DNA from: Corallochytrium limacisporum | Taxonomy: Eukaryota > Opisthokonta | DNA length: 64,000 bases | Direction: 5' to 3' | Assembly: GCA_002811645.1 (NCBI GenBank) | Contig: PDIP01000021.1 | Coordinates: forward strand, 86,328-150,327 | In this document: positions 39,508-48,885 of the stretch, in pieces | Layout of the letters: each line of letters opens with the position of its first letter | Numbering within the stretch: position 1 is the stretch's first letter | Notes under the pieces: model-generated | What the model saw: only the letters and a program-made list of their open reading frames with translations | Told to the model about the DNA's origin: nothing | The model's database searches: none | Translations under genes and position numbers: made by a program

Positions 39508-39789
39508 CCTGTAGGTTACATGTTTTCAGTGCTGTAACGATCGCCAAGTAAGGTGTGGTGGGCGACAATTCCTGCAGCCTAGTTTGCTGTTCTTTGTCCC
39601 AGGTAGCTTTATGCAAGAGAAACTATAAACATGGACCTATGCCAGTCTGGGCCACAGAAAATAGACAACAGAGTCCCTCTCCTCCGAGTGGGAGTGAGAG
39701 GGATAAGTTGAAAACGAATGATGTGACGAATGTAATGGCTTTGGTTGTGGTTTCCTTTGGTTGCGTATGTGCACTCCTTTGTTCTGATC

Positions 39790-41037
39790 TCATGTTCGGA
39801 GCTCTCGCATGGCCCACGCTCGGTCATCCAAATCTTCTTTGACCTTTGCGTACTCTTGCACGAGTTCATCAAAGCCGAGGCCTGCGTTGGCGTAGACATC
39901 CATTGACCGTGTTAGTGTGTGCAGCGCCGCGTCTTCTTCTGCATGGAGGTGCTCCAGGACTCCAGCGATGGCGCGCAGACTCTCCGCAATTGCAGGATCA
40001 GCGCCATATGTTTCCCAACGGAGTTCTGCTAGAAGAGTGCGGTACTTAGCCACGAGCGCATCCGCCCGAGCGCGGAGGTACGCAAAGTGTGCGGCGTTTG
40101 CTGGCTTAAGTTGACCGTCGACGGCGGTAATCTTAAAACGCCGCAGCGCCAGAACCGCGCGGGCGAGATGCGCCACTTCGAGGACAGATTCGTGCTCGAC
40201 AGCAGAGTGGGAACGCTGACAGTCTCGCAGAGAGCGGTGGTAGCGTTGGAGAGACCGATTTACTACGGTGGACAAGGACCCAGTATCTATACCATCCGGG
40301 CCGTCGTTGCTCATCACGGCATCACTATGCTCTGCCTCCATTTCTGTATCATAGGTGTTGTCGTCCATGAAAAATTCTACAAGGAGCGCATGCTGCGCTT
40401 CGATTCGCTCTGCCACCTTTCCGAGGAGTGTTCGAGTGACGTAGCTGCGGCAATGCTTTAAGGCGTTTGGATCGGTAGTGGTGACCGTAACCATCTCCGA
40501 CACGGCTTCGCTGCGGAGGCCGAGTGACAGAGCCCCGATCCCTTGGCTCACACTGTCCTGTTGATTCTGTTCATCTTCCGCTAAGCCATCCGCACTCAGA
40601 ACATTACCATCTCTACCTTCCTTTCGCAAACTCTGGAACTGAGCCCACCGCTTGGCGGCCAGGACTTCCTGTGCAAGAGATGCATCCTCCGCATGGCTAC
40701 CCTTCTGTTCTCGACAGTATCTGAGTTCACGGGACACTGTTGCTGCGATGATTTGCTGCTGGCAAAGGCCGTGCAGGGCCGAATCCCTCTGGCGCATGGC
40801 TTGGTTCAGTTCGGTTTTGAGCATCTTCAACTCCAGCACCTGTCGCCGGCACATTTCCCGCCAGGCTTGTATGCCGGCCTCAGATTTGAGGTCCTTTGGT
40901 ATTGCCTTAGACTCATCATTGTCTCCTGACGACAGATCCAGGTTTTCAATCAATGCATCGACGGCACCAACAGGATCCAGTCCCAAGACCTGGTGCTGCC
41001 GATTGGTACAGATGCACCCTGCACTTATCTGCTCCAT
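39790..41037 (-). CDS. HAUS4-like augmin subunit (tentative)
   Basis: A 415-residue, mostly helical protein with predicted coiled coils at about 60-110, 190-215 and 255-330. The C-terminal segment GLGFDELVQEYAKVKEDLDD followed by RAWAMREL resembles the end of HAUS augmin-like complex subunit 4, where a similar F-D-x-L-V-x-E-Y pattern precedes a W-A-L. HAUS4 helps recruit gamma-tubulin for microtubule branching in the spindle. The assignment rests mainly on that C-terminus and the overall layout; another coiled-coil mitotic protein is possible. An E2F-type site 214 bp upstream agrees with a cell-cycle role. Confidence 0.45.
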   Translation of the reverse strand: MEQISAGCICTNRQHQVLGLDPVGAVDALIENLDLSSGDNDESKAIPKDLKSEAGIQAWREMCRRQVLELKMLKTELNQAMRQRDSALHGLCQQQIIAATVSRELRYCREQKGSHAEDASLAQEVLAAKRWAQFQSLRKEGRDGNVLSADGLAEDEQNQQDSVSQGIGALSLGLRSEAVSEMVTVTTTDPNALKHCRSYVTRTLLGKVAERIEAQHALLVEFFMDDNTYDTEMEAEHSDAVMSNDGPDGIDTGSLSTVVNRSLQRYHRSLRDCQRSHSAVEHESVLEVAHLARAVLALRRFKITAVDGQLKPANAAHFAYLRARADALVAKYRTLLAELRWETYGADPAIAESLRAIAGVLEHLHAEEDAALHTLTRSMDVYANAGLGFDELVQEYAKVKEDLDDRAWAMRELRT

Positions 41038-41250
41038 TCTCGACCTATTCTCCGCGGTCTAACTTATTCTTTAGATGATTTTGACTGTAGCTGTTTGATG
41101 TATTGCATGCTCTTGTTTGTTTTCTTTCCGAATCAACTCCTATTTCTACCAATTGTTGAACGTGTCACTCCACGCCTGGATCTCCCAAAGTACCCAGCAG
41201 CTACCCCCAACGAGGGTCTCGGGACAACCAAACGCTGGGAGAAATTTCAC

Positions 41251-41260
41251 GCGCCAAAAA
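41251..41260 (-). promoter_or_regulatory. E2F-like site GCGCCAAAAA
   Basis: A full match to TTTSSCGC on the HAUS4-like gene's strand, 214 bp upstream of its ATG and about 345 bp upstream of PIGB. Confidence 0.45.
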
Positions 41261-41288
41261 AAAAATGGGCGAGCCGGCGTACACTCAT

Positions 41289-41336
41289 ATAGAAAATGGA
41301 CCCCGGTGTCTTGACACTCGGGGTCTCTATTTTGAG
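41289..41336. promoter_or_regulatory. Inverted promoter motifs forming a hairpin
   Basis: ATAGAAAATGGACCCC (41,289-41,304) and GGGGTCTCTATTTT (41,320-41,333) face each other. The core ACCCCG plus GTGTC pairs with GACAC plus CGGGGT around a two-base loop with one bulged T. Each arm points toward its own divergent gene. Confidence 0.5.
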
Positions 41337-41337
41337 G

Positions 41338-41353
41338 TCTCTTCGTGAAGAGA
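41338..41353. promoter_or_regulatory. Perfect 7-bp hairpin
   Basis: TCTCTTC-GT-GAAGAGA directly follows the larger inverted motif pair. Confidence 0.5.
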
Positions 41354-41602
41354 GGTGAGGAGGATGTGGGGAGGGGAGAAGGGGGGTGAGTCTCAAGCTG
41401 GGCGCTGGAGGGGAGACACTGACGGAGCGCGGGGGTACTTTGGATGCCTTTGTTTGCTGAGGGTTAGATGACGGAGACCTCGGACTGATCTAACCATATG
41501 GATGTAGTGTACTAATTATTTAGAGAAGGATTTCTAGACCCGCGTATCCCACCGTCACTGTAGAAATCATGAACGCTAAGTGCTGCTCTCGATAACGAGC
41601 TG

Positions 41603-43663
41603 ATGGCGTTCGCAGACAGACCGGAGCTGCGCCGGCGAGGCCAACCTATTGCAACGGGAGCTACTGCTGATGACTCCTCTTCCGAAGGGGACGAGGTTGT
41701 TCCACTTATGCGAGGACAGCAACGCGCTTTGGATGATCGGCGCATTGTGTCAGTTGTCACGCAGAAGATCAATGATTTGCTCAACTATCTCATTCGGGAG
41801 AATCCTTTGCTGCTGATTTTGATCTTCCGGGTTCACAACGCCTTGTTCCTACAGACAAGTTTCGTAGCGGATGAGTATTGGCAGTCATTGGAAGTCGCAC
41901 ACGGCCTAGTCTACGGCTGCGGACTGATGACTTGGGAATGGGAGGAAGGCTTGAGGTCCTACACGTTCCCGCTGATCTTTGCCACACTTTATCAGATCCT
42001 GCGGTTCCTTGGCTTGGACTCAGCCTGGGCGCTGATCACTTTTCCACGTATTCTCAGTGGCATTGTTTATGGCTTCGCCGATTATGCAACTATGCAGCTG
42101 ACCAGGCGCTTCTTCGGTAATACCGCTGGTGCGATTGCTCTGGTGCTCTCCTTGACCAACTGGTTCGCTTTCTTTGCTGGTCCCCGGACCTTAACAAACG
42201 GCTGGGAGACAGCATTGGTTGCTCAGACGCTGGTTGTTTGGATCTGGCCAGACGAAGTTGCGCCGGGTGCTTGGCAGAGAGTGCCACACCGGGACTCTGG
42301 CTCCACGCACGCGAAGGACTCGAAGGCGACGAAGAAAACTCCATCGGAGGCGGACAACGAAGATGTATCACCATCGCTGCGATCGACTCAGAGCCGGGGT
42401 CATTGTTCCGCGTCTGACTGGCACCTTATCACCCGCACTGCACTGGCCGCTCTGTACTGCGGCTTAGCCACCATGCTGCGCCCCACCGCCGCCATTGTCT
42501 TGGCCGTGCTCATGATTCAGCACGCCGTCTGCAGTCCATCCAAACGTGCGGTGCTTGCCATGATCGTGCTCGGGATCCTGCCAGTGGTTGTGATTTTAGT
42601 TGCGGCTCAGGTAGCCATCGATTCGTATTTTTATGGGCATTTCCCAACCTTCACACCACTGCGCTTTTTGACTGCCAACGTTGGACACGGTGGGCTGCTA
42701 AGCAGTCGATACGGTGTCCAAGATGCGCTGTGGTACGCCTATTCCGGACTGCCCCAGATTGCACCGCTTGAGTATCCACTCGCGATGTTTGGATTCTCAC
42801 TACTCGAGTTCAGTAGTCCACAAGCCGTACTGGGGCCCGTGGCACTGGTGTGGGTGGGACTACACTCTGCCATTCGGCACAAAGAGCAGCGCTTCGCGAT
42901 GCCTCTACTACCCATAGTGAATTGTTATGCTGCTTCGGTGCTGGCCCTAGGGCTGTCACGTACGTCCCGCAGACTAGCGCAGAGAAAAACGAAGAAAAAT
43001 ACGCCAGAGCCATCTCAGTCACGGACATCGGCTAACAATACGGTCCTAACGCGGTTCCCTTTCGCTTCCAAGAACTCTGTTGCATCCTTCCTACAGCGCT
43101 ACCTGACCTACATCCTGTGTCTACTCATTTCCACGAACCTGGCAATGGGTTCGTATCTCTCCTTCGTGCATCAGCGCGGAACCCTGGACGCTGTGCACTA
43201 TCTCCAGGGTCTCCACGAAAGCCAGCCACGGCGCGTGAAATCGGTGCTCTATGCCATGCCATGCCACTCGGCACCGGCGTACAGCCATCTGGGACCGACC
43301 TGCGCTATTGATCAGCGGCATTTAGATTGCTCACCTCCGCGGCAGGGTACGGACGCATGGCGAGCGCTTGTAACCCATGGTGAAGGGTCCGGCCCGGGTC
43401 AGTTCGAGGACGAGGCAGACTGTTTTCTGCGTGAGCCTGCAGCGTGGTGGACGCGGGAGTACGGGACCTCGGGGAGTGGCAAACCGCCGCCTACTCACAT
43501 CGTTTGCTTCGACGGAGTTCGGGACAGACTTGAGCAGGTTATTCGGGACAGTGGCTACGAACTTGTCCAAAGCTTCTTGCACACCCATTTTCCAGAGCCG
43601 CGCAGGGGTGGACAGGTGTTGGTGTATGAAAGGAAGCACCAACCGAAGCTGGGAACAGGATGA
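41603..43663 (+). CDS. PIGB: GPI mannosyltransferase 3 (PIG-B, GT22 family)
   Basis: A 686-residue multispanning ER protein of the GT22 dolichol-phosphate-mannose-dependent mannosyltransferases. PIG-B adds the third mannose to the GPI-anchor precursor. The lumenal first-loop motif is clear: ADEYWQSLEVAHGLVYGCG followed by TWEWEEGLRSY. FPRILSG, RTLTNGWET, LRPTAA and HKEQRFAMPLLP are further family marks; HKE(x)RF is shared by GT22. About ten hydrophobic segments can be counted. The C-terminal lumenal part (MPCHSAPAYSHLG, then THIVCFDG) is typical of PIG-B rather than PIG-M or PIG-Z. A charged insertion lies near residues 215-265. Human PIGB is 554 aa. Confidence 0.95.
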   Translation: MAFADRPELRRRGQPIATGATADDSSSEGDEVVPLMRGQQRALDDRRIVSVVTQKINDLLNYLIRENPLLLILIFRVHNALFLQTSFVADEYWQSLEVAHGLVYGCGLMTWEWEEGLRSYTFPLIFATLYQILRFLGLDSAWALITFPRILSGIVYGFADYATMQLTRRFFGNTAGAIALVLSLTNWFAFFAGPRTLTNGWETALVAQTLVVWIWPDEVAPGAWQRVPHRDSGSTHAKDSKATKKTPSEADNEDVSPSLRSTQSRGHCSASDWHLITRTALAALYCGLATMLRPTAAIVLAVLMIQHAVCSPSKRAVLAMIVLGILPVVVILVAAQVAIDSYFYGHFPTFTPLRFLTANVGHGGLLSSRYGVQDALWYAYSGLPQIAPLEYPLAMFGFSLLEFSSPQAVLGPVALVWVGLHSAIRHKEQRFAMPLLPIVNCYAASVLALGLSRTSRRLAQRKTKKNTPEPSQSRTSANNTVLTRFPFASKNSVASFLQRYLTYILCLLISTNLAMGSYLSFVHQRGTLDAVHYLQGLHESQPRRVKSVLYAMPCHSAPAYSHLGPTCAIDQRHLDCSPPRQGTDAWRALVTHGEGSGPGQFEDEADCFLREPAAWWTREYGTSGSGKPPPTHIVCFDGVRDRLEQVIRDSGYELVQSFLHTHFPEPRRGGQVLVYERKHQPKLGTG

Positions 43664-43784
43664 AGGAAAATCACAGAGCATGAGAATGTAGCAGCATTAG
43701 GTAATAAAAAGAGAAACCAGGACCAATGCCTGTACAGAAAATTTGCATGGGCCTTAGACTGTCTTAAAGAGATCGTAAGGAAGT

Positions 43785-44085
43785 TTAAAATACTTTTGGC
43801 TGGGGCCGCATGGCATCCACTCCCGCTACACCAGCAGCCTGAGCCTCATTCTCTGCCGCTTTAGTAACCTTCCGGCCCTTTCGGTAGCTGACCATTTGGC
43901 TCTTGAATTCGAAGAAGTCTGTGAAGGATGGGAGCAGATCAAACACTTCGGCCTCGATCAGACCCTCGTCGTTCTCTTTGGCACCATCTATGAACTGGGC
44001 CATATCATGTCCACCCGGGACACGACGGTTAGGTTCCTGTTCTACGTAAGATTCAACCAATTCCGTGTACGCCCCGGGGGGGGGG
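43785..44085 (-). pseudogene. ARL2BP: 5'-truncated ARL2BP (BART domain) at a G12/C12 run
   Basis: The open frame reads YTELVESYVEQEPNRRVPGG, later EVFDLLPSFTDFFEFKSQMV and a basic tail. This matches the second half of the BART domain of ARL2-binding protein, a partner of ARL2/ARL3 found at mitochondria and basal bodies. The first 80 or so residues are missing. The frame runs backward into a 12-C tract (44,087-44,076) and meets TAA a few codons earlier. The next gene's stop is only 54 bp beyond, so there is no room for the missing exons. Either the gene is a decayed remnant or sequence was lost at the homopolymer during assembly. Convergent with PIGB. Confidence 0.7.
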
Positions 44086-44087
44086 GG
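44076..44087. repeat. G12 homopolymer preceded by C4
   Basis: Twelve G on the plus strand, exactly where the ARL2BP frame is cut off. Confidence 0.9.
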
Positions 44088-44138
44088 CAGGACTTAATTT
44101 GCGCAAGGTTTTGAGTATATCTAAGCAAGGTATAATGT

Positions 44139-46364
44139 TCAGAGAATCTGCTGCCTCTGCGACAGCTCGTGGATGGCGTACTGTGCGCGGTACTCGGATG
44201 GACGAAGGCTGCAGATCAGACTGACCTTCTTGACAATCTCTGCTGCAACCCCGGGCGAACTGGCCTCGAAAGTGTAACTCTTGTACTTGGGATCCCGCCA
44301 GTAGATGAAATGGAAAACACAGGTCGTCTTCTTGTCAACATGCGAGGATGAGGACGGCGGAACAGCTGGAAAGTCGCCTGCTGAGGCCTTACCATCGCCA
44401 GAACCGACACCAATCCCACCGTTCGCGGTAACCGGGGCCCTCGAGGTGCTCTCCCTGCCTCCTTTGCGGCCGGTGCTGTGGGCTCGTGGGAAACCACTTT
44501 CAGCGTGAGGATCATCGGCACCATTGATATCGTCACTCTCCGCGACAGCGGAGGCACTACTGGCACTGTCCAGTCCACAGTGCACAATGCGGTCCATTTC
44601 GTAGGTCACCAGCGCAGCCTTCTTTGTGCCAAAGAGTCCAGAACTGCGGTTGACAGGACTGACCTGGACCTTGTCGCCATCGATGGCCATGATGTACTGT
44701 TCCTTGCCCAGGAACTTCTCTCGTGTGACCTGGTAGCTCTTGTACTGGTGAATGTTGAGCGAGTACTCCACATCCCGCTGCGCATCATCATCCGGCTCTT
44801 CCTCCTGGATGTCCACACGCTTGCTGAATTTATGGATCAGTTTGAACTCTTCGACGCCAATGGCGGACAGTGTCTGGCGCAGGTCGAGTTCCGCACCCGG
44901 CGCATCGACCAACTCAAGAGAATGCTGACCGTACGGCAGCGCACGCTTCCGCAGGACCATCTGCAGTAGTTCCTTTAGAGTAATATCTTTCGACTCCACG
45001 GGCAGAATCGATGATCCGTGGGAGGGCAAGTAAATGCGAATGAACACTTTGCCGGCTTTAGATGCAGTGTTGGTGCGGGGACGTGCCTGGTTAGCCTTGT
45101 TCACGGCTGAGGCGGCGGCAGTGTTATTCGCACCACTAATCATGCTGCCTATTCCGCCGCCGATAATGGACGTGGCATTGCCACTACTAACAGCACGCCG
45201 CTGCGCTGCGGTCATTGCCGGAGGGGGTCCACCGGCTGTGGCTTGGGCCATGCCCGCGCCGCTGGCTGCTCCGGGCTTCTTCCACTTTGGATTCGGACAG
45301 ATTGCCAGGAGGGGGAAACCAAATTTCGAGATGGGTTGCTTGTAGTCCAAGGGGGGGAAATCCATGTCCGGCTCACCGTCGTCATCGTCGCACATACGCA
45401 GACAGTAGGCATCCACGTTTTCCTCTGGCTTTGGTTCCCGTTCTTCGTCCCAATACTTGCTCAATGCTACACCAAGCACGTTGTGAACCATCGCGTTGGT
45501 TAGCAGAACCAGCCGCATTGTCCGTTGGTCTCTGGCCTGAGTGATGCTGATACCCTCGGGAACGTCCTGGAAGGTGAAGAGTACATTTAATTTTACCGTC
45601 CGCCGTGCGCCGACATGACCCTCACCACTGAAGCGCAAATGTGTCTGGAACGGATTCTCCCGTGGTCCATCTCTTGGATCTGGGGCGAAGAGGCGGCTGA
45701 GGCCGGAGCGAGGGTTGGGGTCCTTCCCTTCGCCCTTCGCTTCGTCCGCATTGGCTGCTGCGGGTGGTGTGCCCTTGATGGCTTGGGTTGTAGTATTTTC
45801 TTCATCATCTTCTCCATCACCATCGGCGCCCTTTGCATACCACAACCGCGCGCGCACTTGGGACTCCCTCAGGCGTCCAAAAAGATCGTCTCCAAGGGAC
45901 TTTCCTGTGCCCGTTTTAGATTTAACAGCAGTGTCGGGGCCGCCGCCATTGGCCTTGCCATTTGCATCTTGACCTGCGGTTGCTCTTGCTCCCGCTGCCG
46001 TTGAGGTCTCTGTCTCTTTGGCGTCGTTTGCTTTACCGTCGTGCTCTTGGTTGGCTCTTGACTGTTCTTTCTGTACGCCAGTTCCCCGGCCTCCCTGTGC
46101 GATGCCCCCTCGTTGCCCGGTCTCTCCCATACGCAGACCGGTGTCCTGGCTTTCTCCAATACTAATATCATTACTGATCAGTGATGCTGTATATCCACTG
46201 GTTATTTTTCCCGGGCGTGAGTATCTGCGCAGTAGTTTCTGCCGGCCTGATCCAAACTCAAGAGCATCCGCGCCAAGGATGAAGCGCCTGCTGACGTCGT
46301 CCTGGGCCACAAAGGTACGGCGCAGATTCTCCACCAGAAGTTCTGCGTCGTCAACAAATGCCAT
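44139..46364 (-). CDS. MAPKAP1: SIN1/AVO1 subunit of TORC2
   Basis: A 741-residue protein with the SIN1 layout. The N-terminus MAFVDDAELLVENLRRTFV precedes a low-complexity stretch. The CRIM domain, which presents AKT-type kinases to TOR, spans about 235-360 (VLFTFQDVPEGISITQA, then FGFPLLAICPN). A Ras-binding ubiquitin-like domain lies at about 430-510 (FIRIYLPSHGSSIL, then ELLQMVLRKRALPYGQHSLELV). A PH domain occupies about 535-735 (YSLNIHQYKSYQVTREKFLG, then HFIYWRDPKYKSYTFEASS) with a long disordered insert. SIN1 links TORC2 to membranes and substrates. G/A/S-rich insertions at 90-150 and 375-425 are not conserved. Confidence 0.9.
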   Translation of the reverse strand: MAFVDDAELLVENLRRTFVAQDDVSRRFILGADALEFGSGRQKLLRRYSRPGKITSGYTASLISNDISIGESQDTGLRMGETGQRGGIAQGGRGTGVQKEQSRANQEHDGKANDAKETETSTAAGARATAGQDANGKANGGGPDTAVKSKTGTGKSLGDDLFGRLRESQVRARLWYAKGADGDGEDDEENTTTQAIKGTPPAAANADEAKGEGKDPNPRSGLSRLFAPDPRDGPRENPFQTHLRFSGEGHVGARRTVKLNVLFTFQDVPEGISITQARDQRTMRLVLLTNAMVHNVLGVALSKYWDEEREPKPEENVDAYCLRMCDDDDGEPDMDFPPLDYKQPISKFGFPLLAICPNPKWKKPGAASGAGMAQATAGGPPPAMTAAQRRAVSSGNATSIIGGGIGSMISGANNTAAASAVNKANQARPRTNTASKAGKVFIRIYLPSHGSSILPVESKDITLKELLQMVLRKRALPYGQHSLELVDAPGAELDLRQTLSAIGVEEFKLIHKFSKRVDIQEEEPDDDAQRDVEYSLNIHQYKSYQVTREKFLGKEQYIMAIDGDKVQVSPVNRSSGLFGTKKAALVTYEMDRIVHCGLDSASSASAVAESDDINGADDPHAESGFPRAHSTGRKGGRESTSRAPVTANGGIGVGSGDGKASAGDFPAVPPSSSSHVDKKTTCVFHFIYWRDPKYKSYTFEASSPGVAAEIVKKVSLICSLRPSEYRAQYAIHELSQRQQIL

Positions 46365-47358
46365 AGCTATTGTTTATTTTATAAACACGAAATAATGACT
46401 TTCGAACGACACTAACGTTACATGATTTCAATTCGCCCTATAAGACCAAACGAGCAATACAACCACCTTCACATTGCCTACCAGTGCCCTTGTGGCTATT
46501 GTCGTCACTATATTCTCTGAAATCTATATAATTGAGCCTTTACCATGTTCAGATATGTGAATACAAATACCACACGCATTGAACGCAGAACAATGACCAG
46601 GCTTGGAAACCCGAGCATCAAACGGTAGTACGCTGAGAGCGAGGAAAAACTGCTAAAAAGACGCCTCCCAACTACCGCCCAGTGAGACTCCTGAGTGCCG
46701 GCCCCTCCTCCCCCCCCCCCCCCTCTCTGCCCCGGGAGTGTGGGTGTGTGTGTGTGTGTGTGTGTGTGTGTTCTTTCTGTGCGTGTGCCTTTTTCACTCT
46801 TTCCCCCGCCTTCTCCTTCTCTCGGGGTTTCGGGGTTTGTAGGAGAAAAAAAAAGTGACACCCTGTCCTTCTGCGGTCAGGTCACTCTCCGAGAAAAAAA
46901 TTACTCAGACTCCTGTTTAGTAATGGAAGATATGACAAAATTGTAAGAAAGTTGCCCACTTTTTGCGATCTGGAACTTTGGGAGTCCATGGATGGAGGAG
47001 ACTATGAAACCGGGAGGACGAGGAGAGAGGAGGGGGGAGAGGGGAAACTTGACAGTGAACCAGCGGGCACGACGTGTTGGCATAGTGTTCACTCTGTGTC
47101 CATGTTGGGTCCTCTTTGTGAGCTCTGGAGCTTGATGGGACAGCTTGACAACAATATAGGATCTATGCAAACAGCAGAATGCTGTACAGGATTGAGTATC
47201 CTCCCGGGATCGCGTAGCCAGACTAGCTACTGAAAGAAGCGAAGCTGAGGTATGAAAACTTCTTCGGGGTGCTTGAAATCACTGGTTTTGAGCTAAGGAT
47301 ACGAACAAAACGGGTCGTGCTTGGACATCAATGAAAGCTTGGTCTATCGTGGCCCAAC
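46365..47358. other. Divergent intergenic region with C14 and (GT)n
   Basis: A 1-kb interval with a C14 run (46,710-46,723) next to a GT dinucleotide microsatellite (46,743-46,770). An open frame on each strand is repeat-driven. It presumably holds both promoters. Confidence 0.6.
46710..46771. repeat. C14 run plus (GT)n microsatellite
   Basis: A C14 tract is followed 20 bp later by about 14 GT units. Likely to be length-variable. Confidence 0.9.
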
Positions 47359-48885
47359 ATGCTACCAGAGCTAGACAGGAAGTCTAGCGTATCTGTGCTG
47401 GATGACTTGTCATGGACTCACCGATACTCCTATTTGGGATCAACTAGTGAAGTAGCATGTGCTGACTATACATCACCGCAGAGTATTTGGAAGATAAGCA
47501 CTGCAAAAAGAAGTCTTCAAAGTCCACGGGAACGAAATGAAACGTGGCTTAAGCGGTCAAAGTCCCAGTCTAGTCTGGGGGAATATGTCGAGGACGAGCG
47601 GATAGACTTTGTGAGCGACCTGCCGGGAGAAATAGTGAGTTCTATTCTGCTTCGCCTGGACAATACTAGTTTAGCCCAGGCTGCTCAGGTTTCTAAGGCA
47701 TGGAACGCAAGCATTAGGGACGGATTGTTATGGCGCCGCAAATGTATTAAGGACGGACTTTGGCCGATCCCCAGAACACGGACTACCTCTATGTTAAGCC
47801 GAGACGGATCCGCCGGCGACGTCACCAATGAGGGTTCCGATAGCCACACTGGCTCGTGGAGGAAAACTTACAGCAACAGACATCGTATTGAAAGGAACTG
47901 GTCTTCCGGACGACACAAGTCGGAAAGTTTTGACTCCAGTGTCAGAGCTTTGGGAGGTGGAGCACCAAGTATGGGATTTTCCATTTCACGGGGTGGCGAT
48001 CTGCTCGCTCGGGCTTCCCTGGACGACGTTTTTGTGTACAACAGTAGTACCAAAGAACAGCTTGGTTCAACTCTGGAGGGACACACTGGTACAGTATGTG
48101 CGGTGCGTTTTAGCCATGACAACGCTTTCCTCTACTCTGCATCGGAAGATGATACTGTCCGAATATGGCGCATGACGGACCGTGAATGCATCAAAGTCTT
48201 GAATTGCCGCCAAGGTGGCGTCGAAGACCTTGTTGTGGGCACGGATTGCTTGTTTACTGCTGGTGCTGACGGGTCTCTAGCCCAGTGGAATAGGGATGAT
48301 TTGCAGCTACTAAAGCGCATAGAATGCAAGGCGGGACCTGCATATGCTCTTACTGTGAACAGATACATGGTAGCTGCCGGATATCAAGATGGCTTCATCA
48401 GGACCTGGAGTCTGAAGTCATCTCAACAAGTGCAGCAACTTGCCGGCCATGATGGTGCGGTCAAGGTTGTGTGCTTCAATGAAGACGGCAATCTGGTCAG
48501 TGGCTCCCAGGACGGTAAGGTTATCGTCTGGAGGGCTGAAAATGCCTGCTCCTTTGATGAAGATGCCAAGGAATTCTACTGGTATGCAATTCTGTTCCAC
48601 GGCTCTGCTATCATGGCCATGCAATGTGACCGTAACCGTATCATCACTGGTGCTATCCAAGGCAACACCAAAGTATGGAGCAACCACACGTACCGCCTCA
48701 TTCGCACTCATGAGTTTGAAGATGGTACTCCCGTGTTGGGCCTGACTTTAGACGCCAATGGCTTCTACGCACTCACCGGAAATGTCCACAGCGTCAGCTA
48801 CGATGTTGCCATCCCATGCACCTGCAAACAGAAGGACGTTGATATTGCAGAGGAAGAGCCGGATTATCGTCTGCTGGGTGCATAG
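47359..48885 (+). CDS. F-box / WD40-repeat protein (SCF substrate receptor)
   Basis: A 508-residue protein. The F-box lies at about 78-122 (VSDLPGEIVSSILLRLDNTS, then VSKAWNASIRDGLLWRRK). WD40 repeats from about 205 to 485 are marked by LEGHTGTVCAVRFSH, SEDDTVRIWR, GADGSLAQWN, GYQDGFIRTW, LAGHDGAVKVVCF and GSQDGKVIVWR, enough for a seven-blade propeller. The F-box binds SKP1 and the propeller binds phosphodegrons, so a ubiquitin-ligase receptor is expected. The 80-residue N-terminus is basic and serine-rich without a dimerisation D-domain I can recognise. The subfamily cannot be fixed by eye. Confidence 0.88.
   Translation: MLPELDRKSSVSVLDDLSWTHRYSYLGSTSEVACADYTSPQSIWKISTAKRSLQSPRERNETWLKRSKSQSSLGEYVEDERIDFVSDLPGEIVSSILLRLDNTSLAQAAQVSKAWNASIRDGLLWRRKCIKDGLWPIPRTRTTSMLSRDGSAGDVTNEGSDSHTGSWRKTYSNRHRIERNWSSGRHKSESFDSSVRALGGGAPSMGFSISRGGDLLARASLDDVFVYNSSTKEQLGSTLEGHTGTVCAVRFSHDNAFLYSASEDDTVRIWRMTDRECIKVLNCRQGGVEDLVVGTDCLFTAGADGSLAQWNRDDLQLLKRIECKAGPAYALTVNRYMVAAGYQDGFIRTWSLKSSQQVQQLAGHDGAVKVVCFNEDGNLVSGSQDGKVIVWRAENACSFDEDAKEFYWYAILFHGSAIMAMQCDRNRIITGAIQGNTKVWSNHTYRLIRTHEFEDGTPVLGLTLDANGFYALTGNVHSVSYDVAIPCTCKQKDVDIAEEEPDYRLLGA

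Larger units (their letters stand above)
41038..41602. other. Divergent promoter region (HAUS4-like / PIGB) with large hairpin
   Basis: Contains an E2F-type site (41,251-41,260), an inverted pair of GGGGTCC/TCATTTT-type motifs forming a hairpin (41,289-41,336), a second perfect hairpin (41,338-41,353) and a G-rich stretch (41,355-41,430). Confidence 0.6.
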
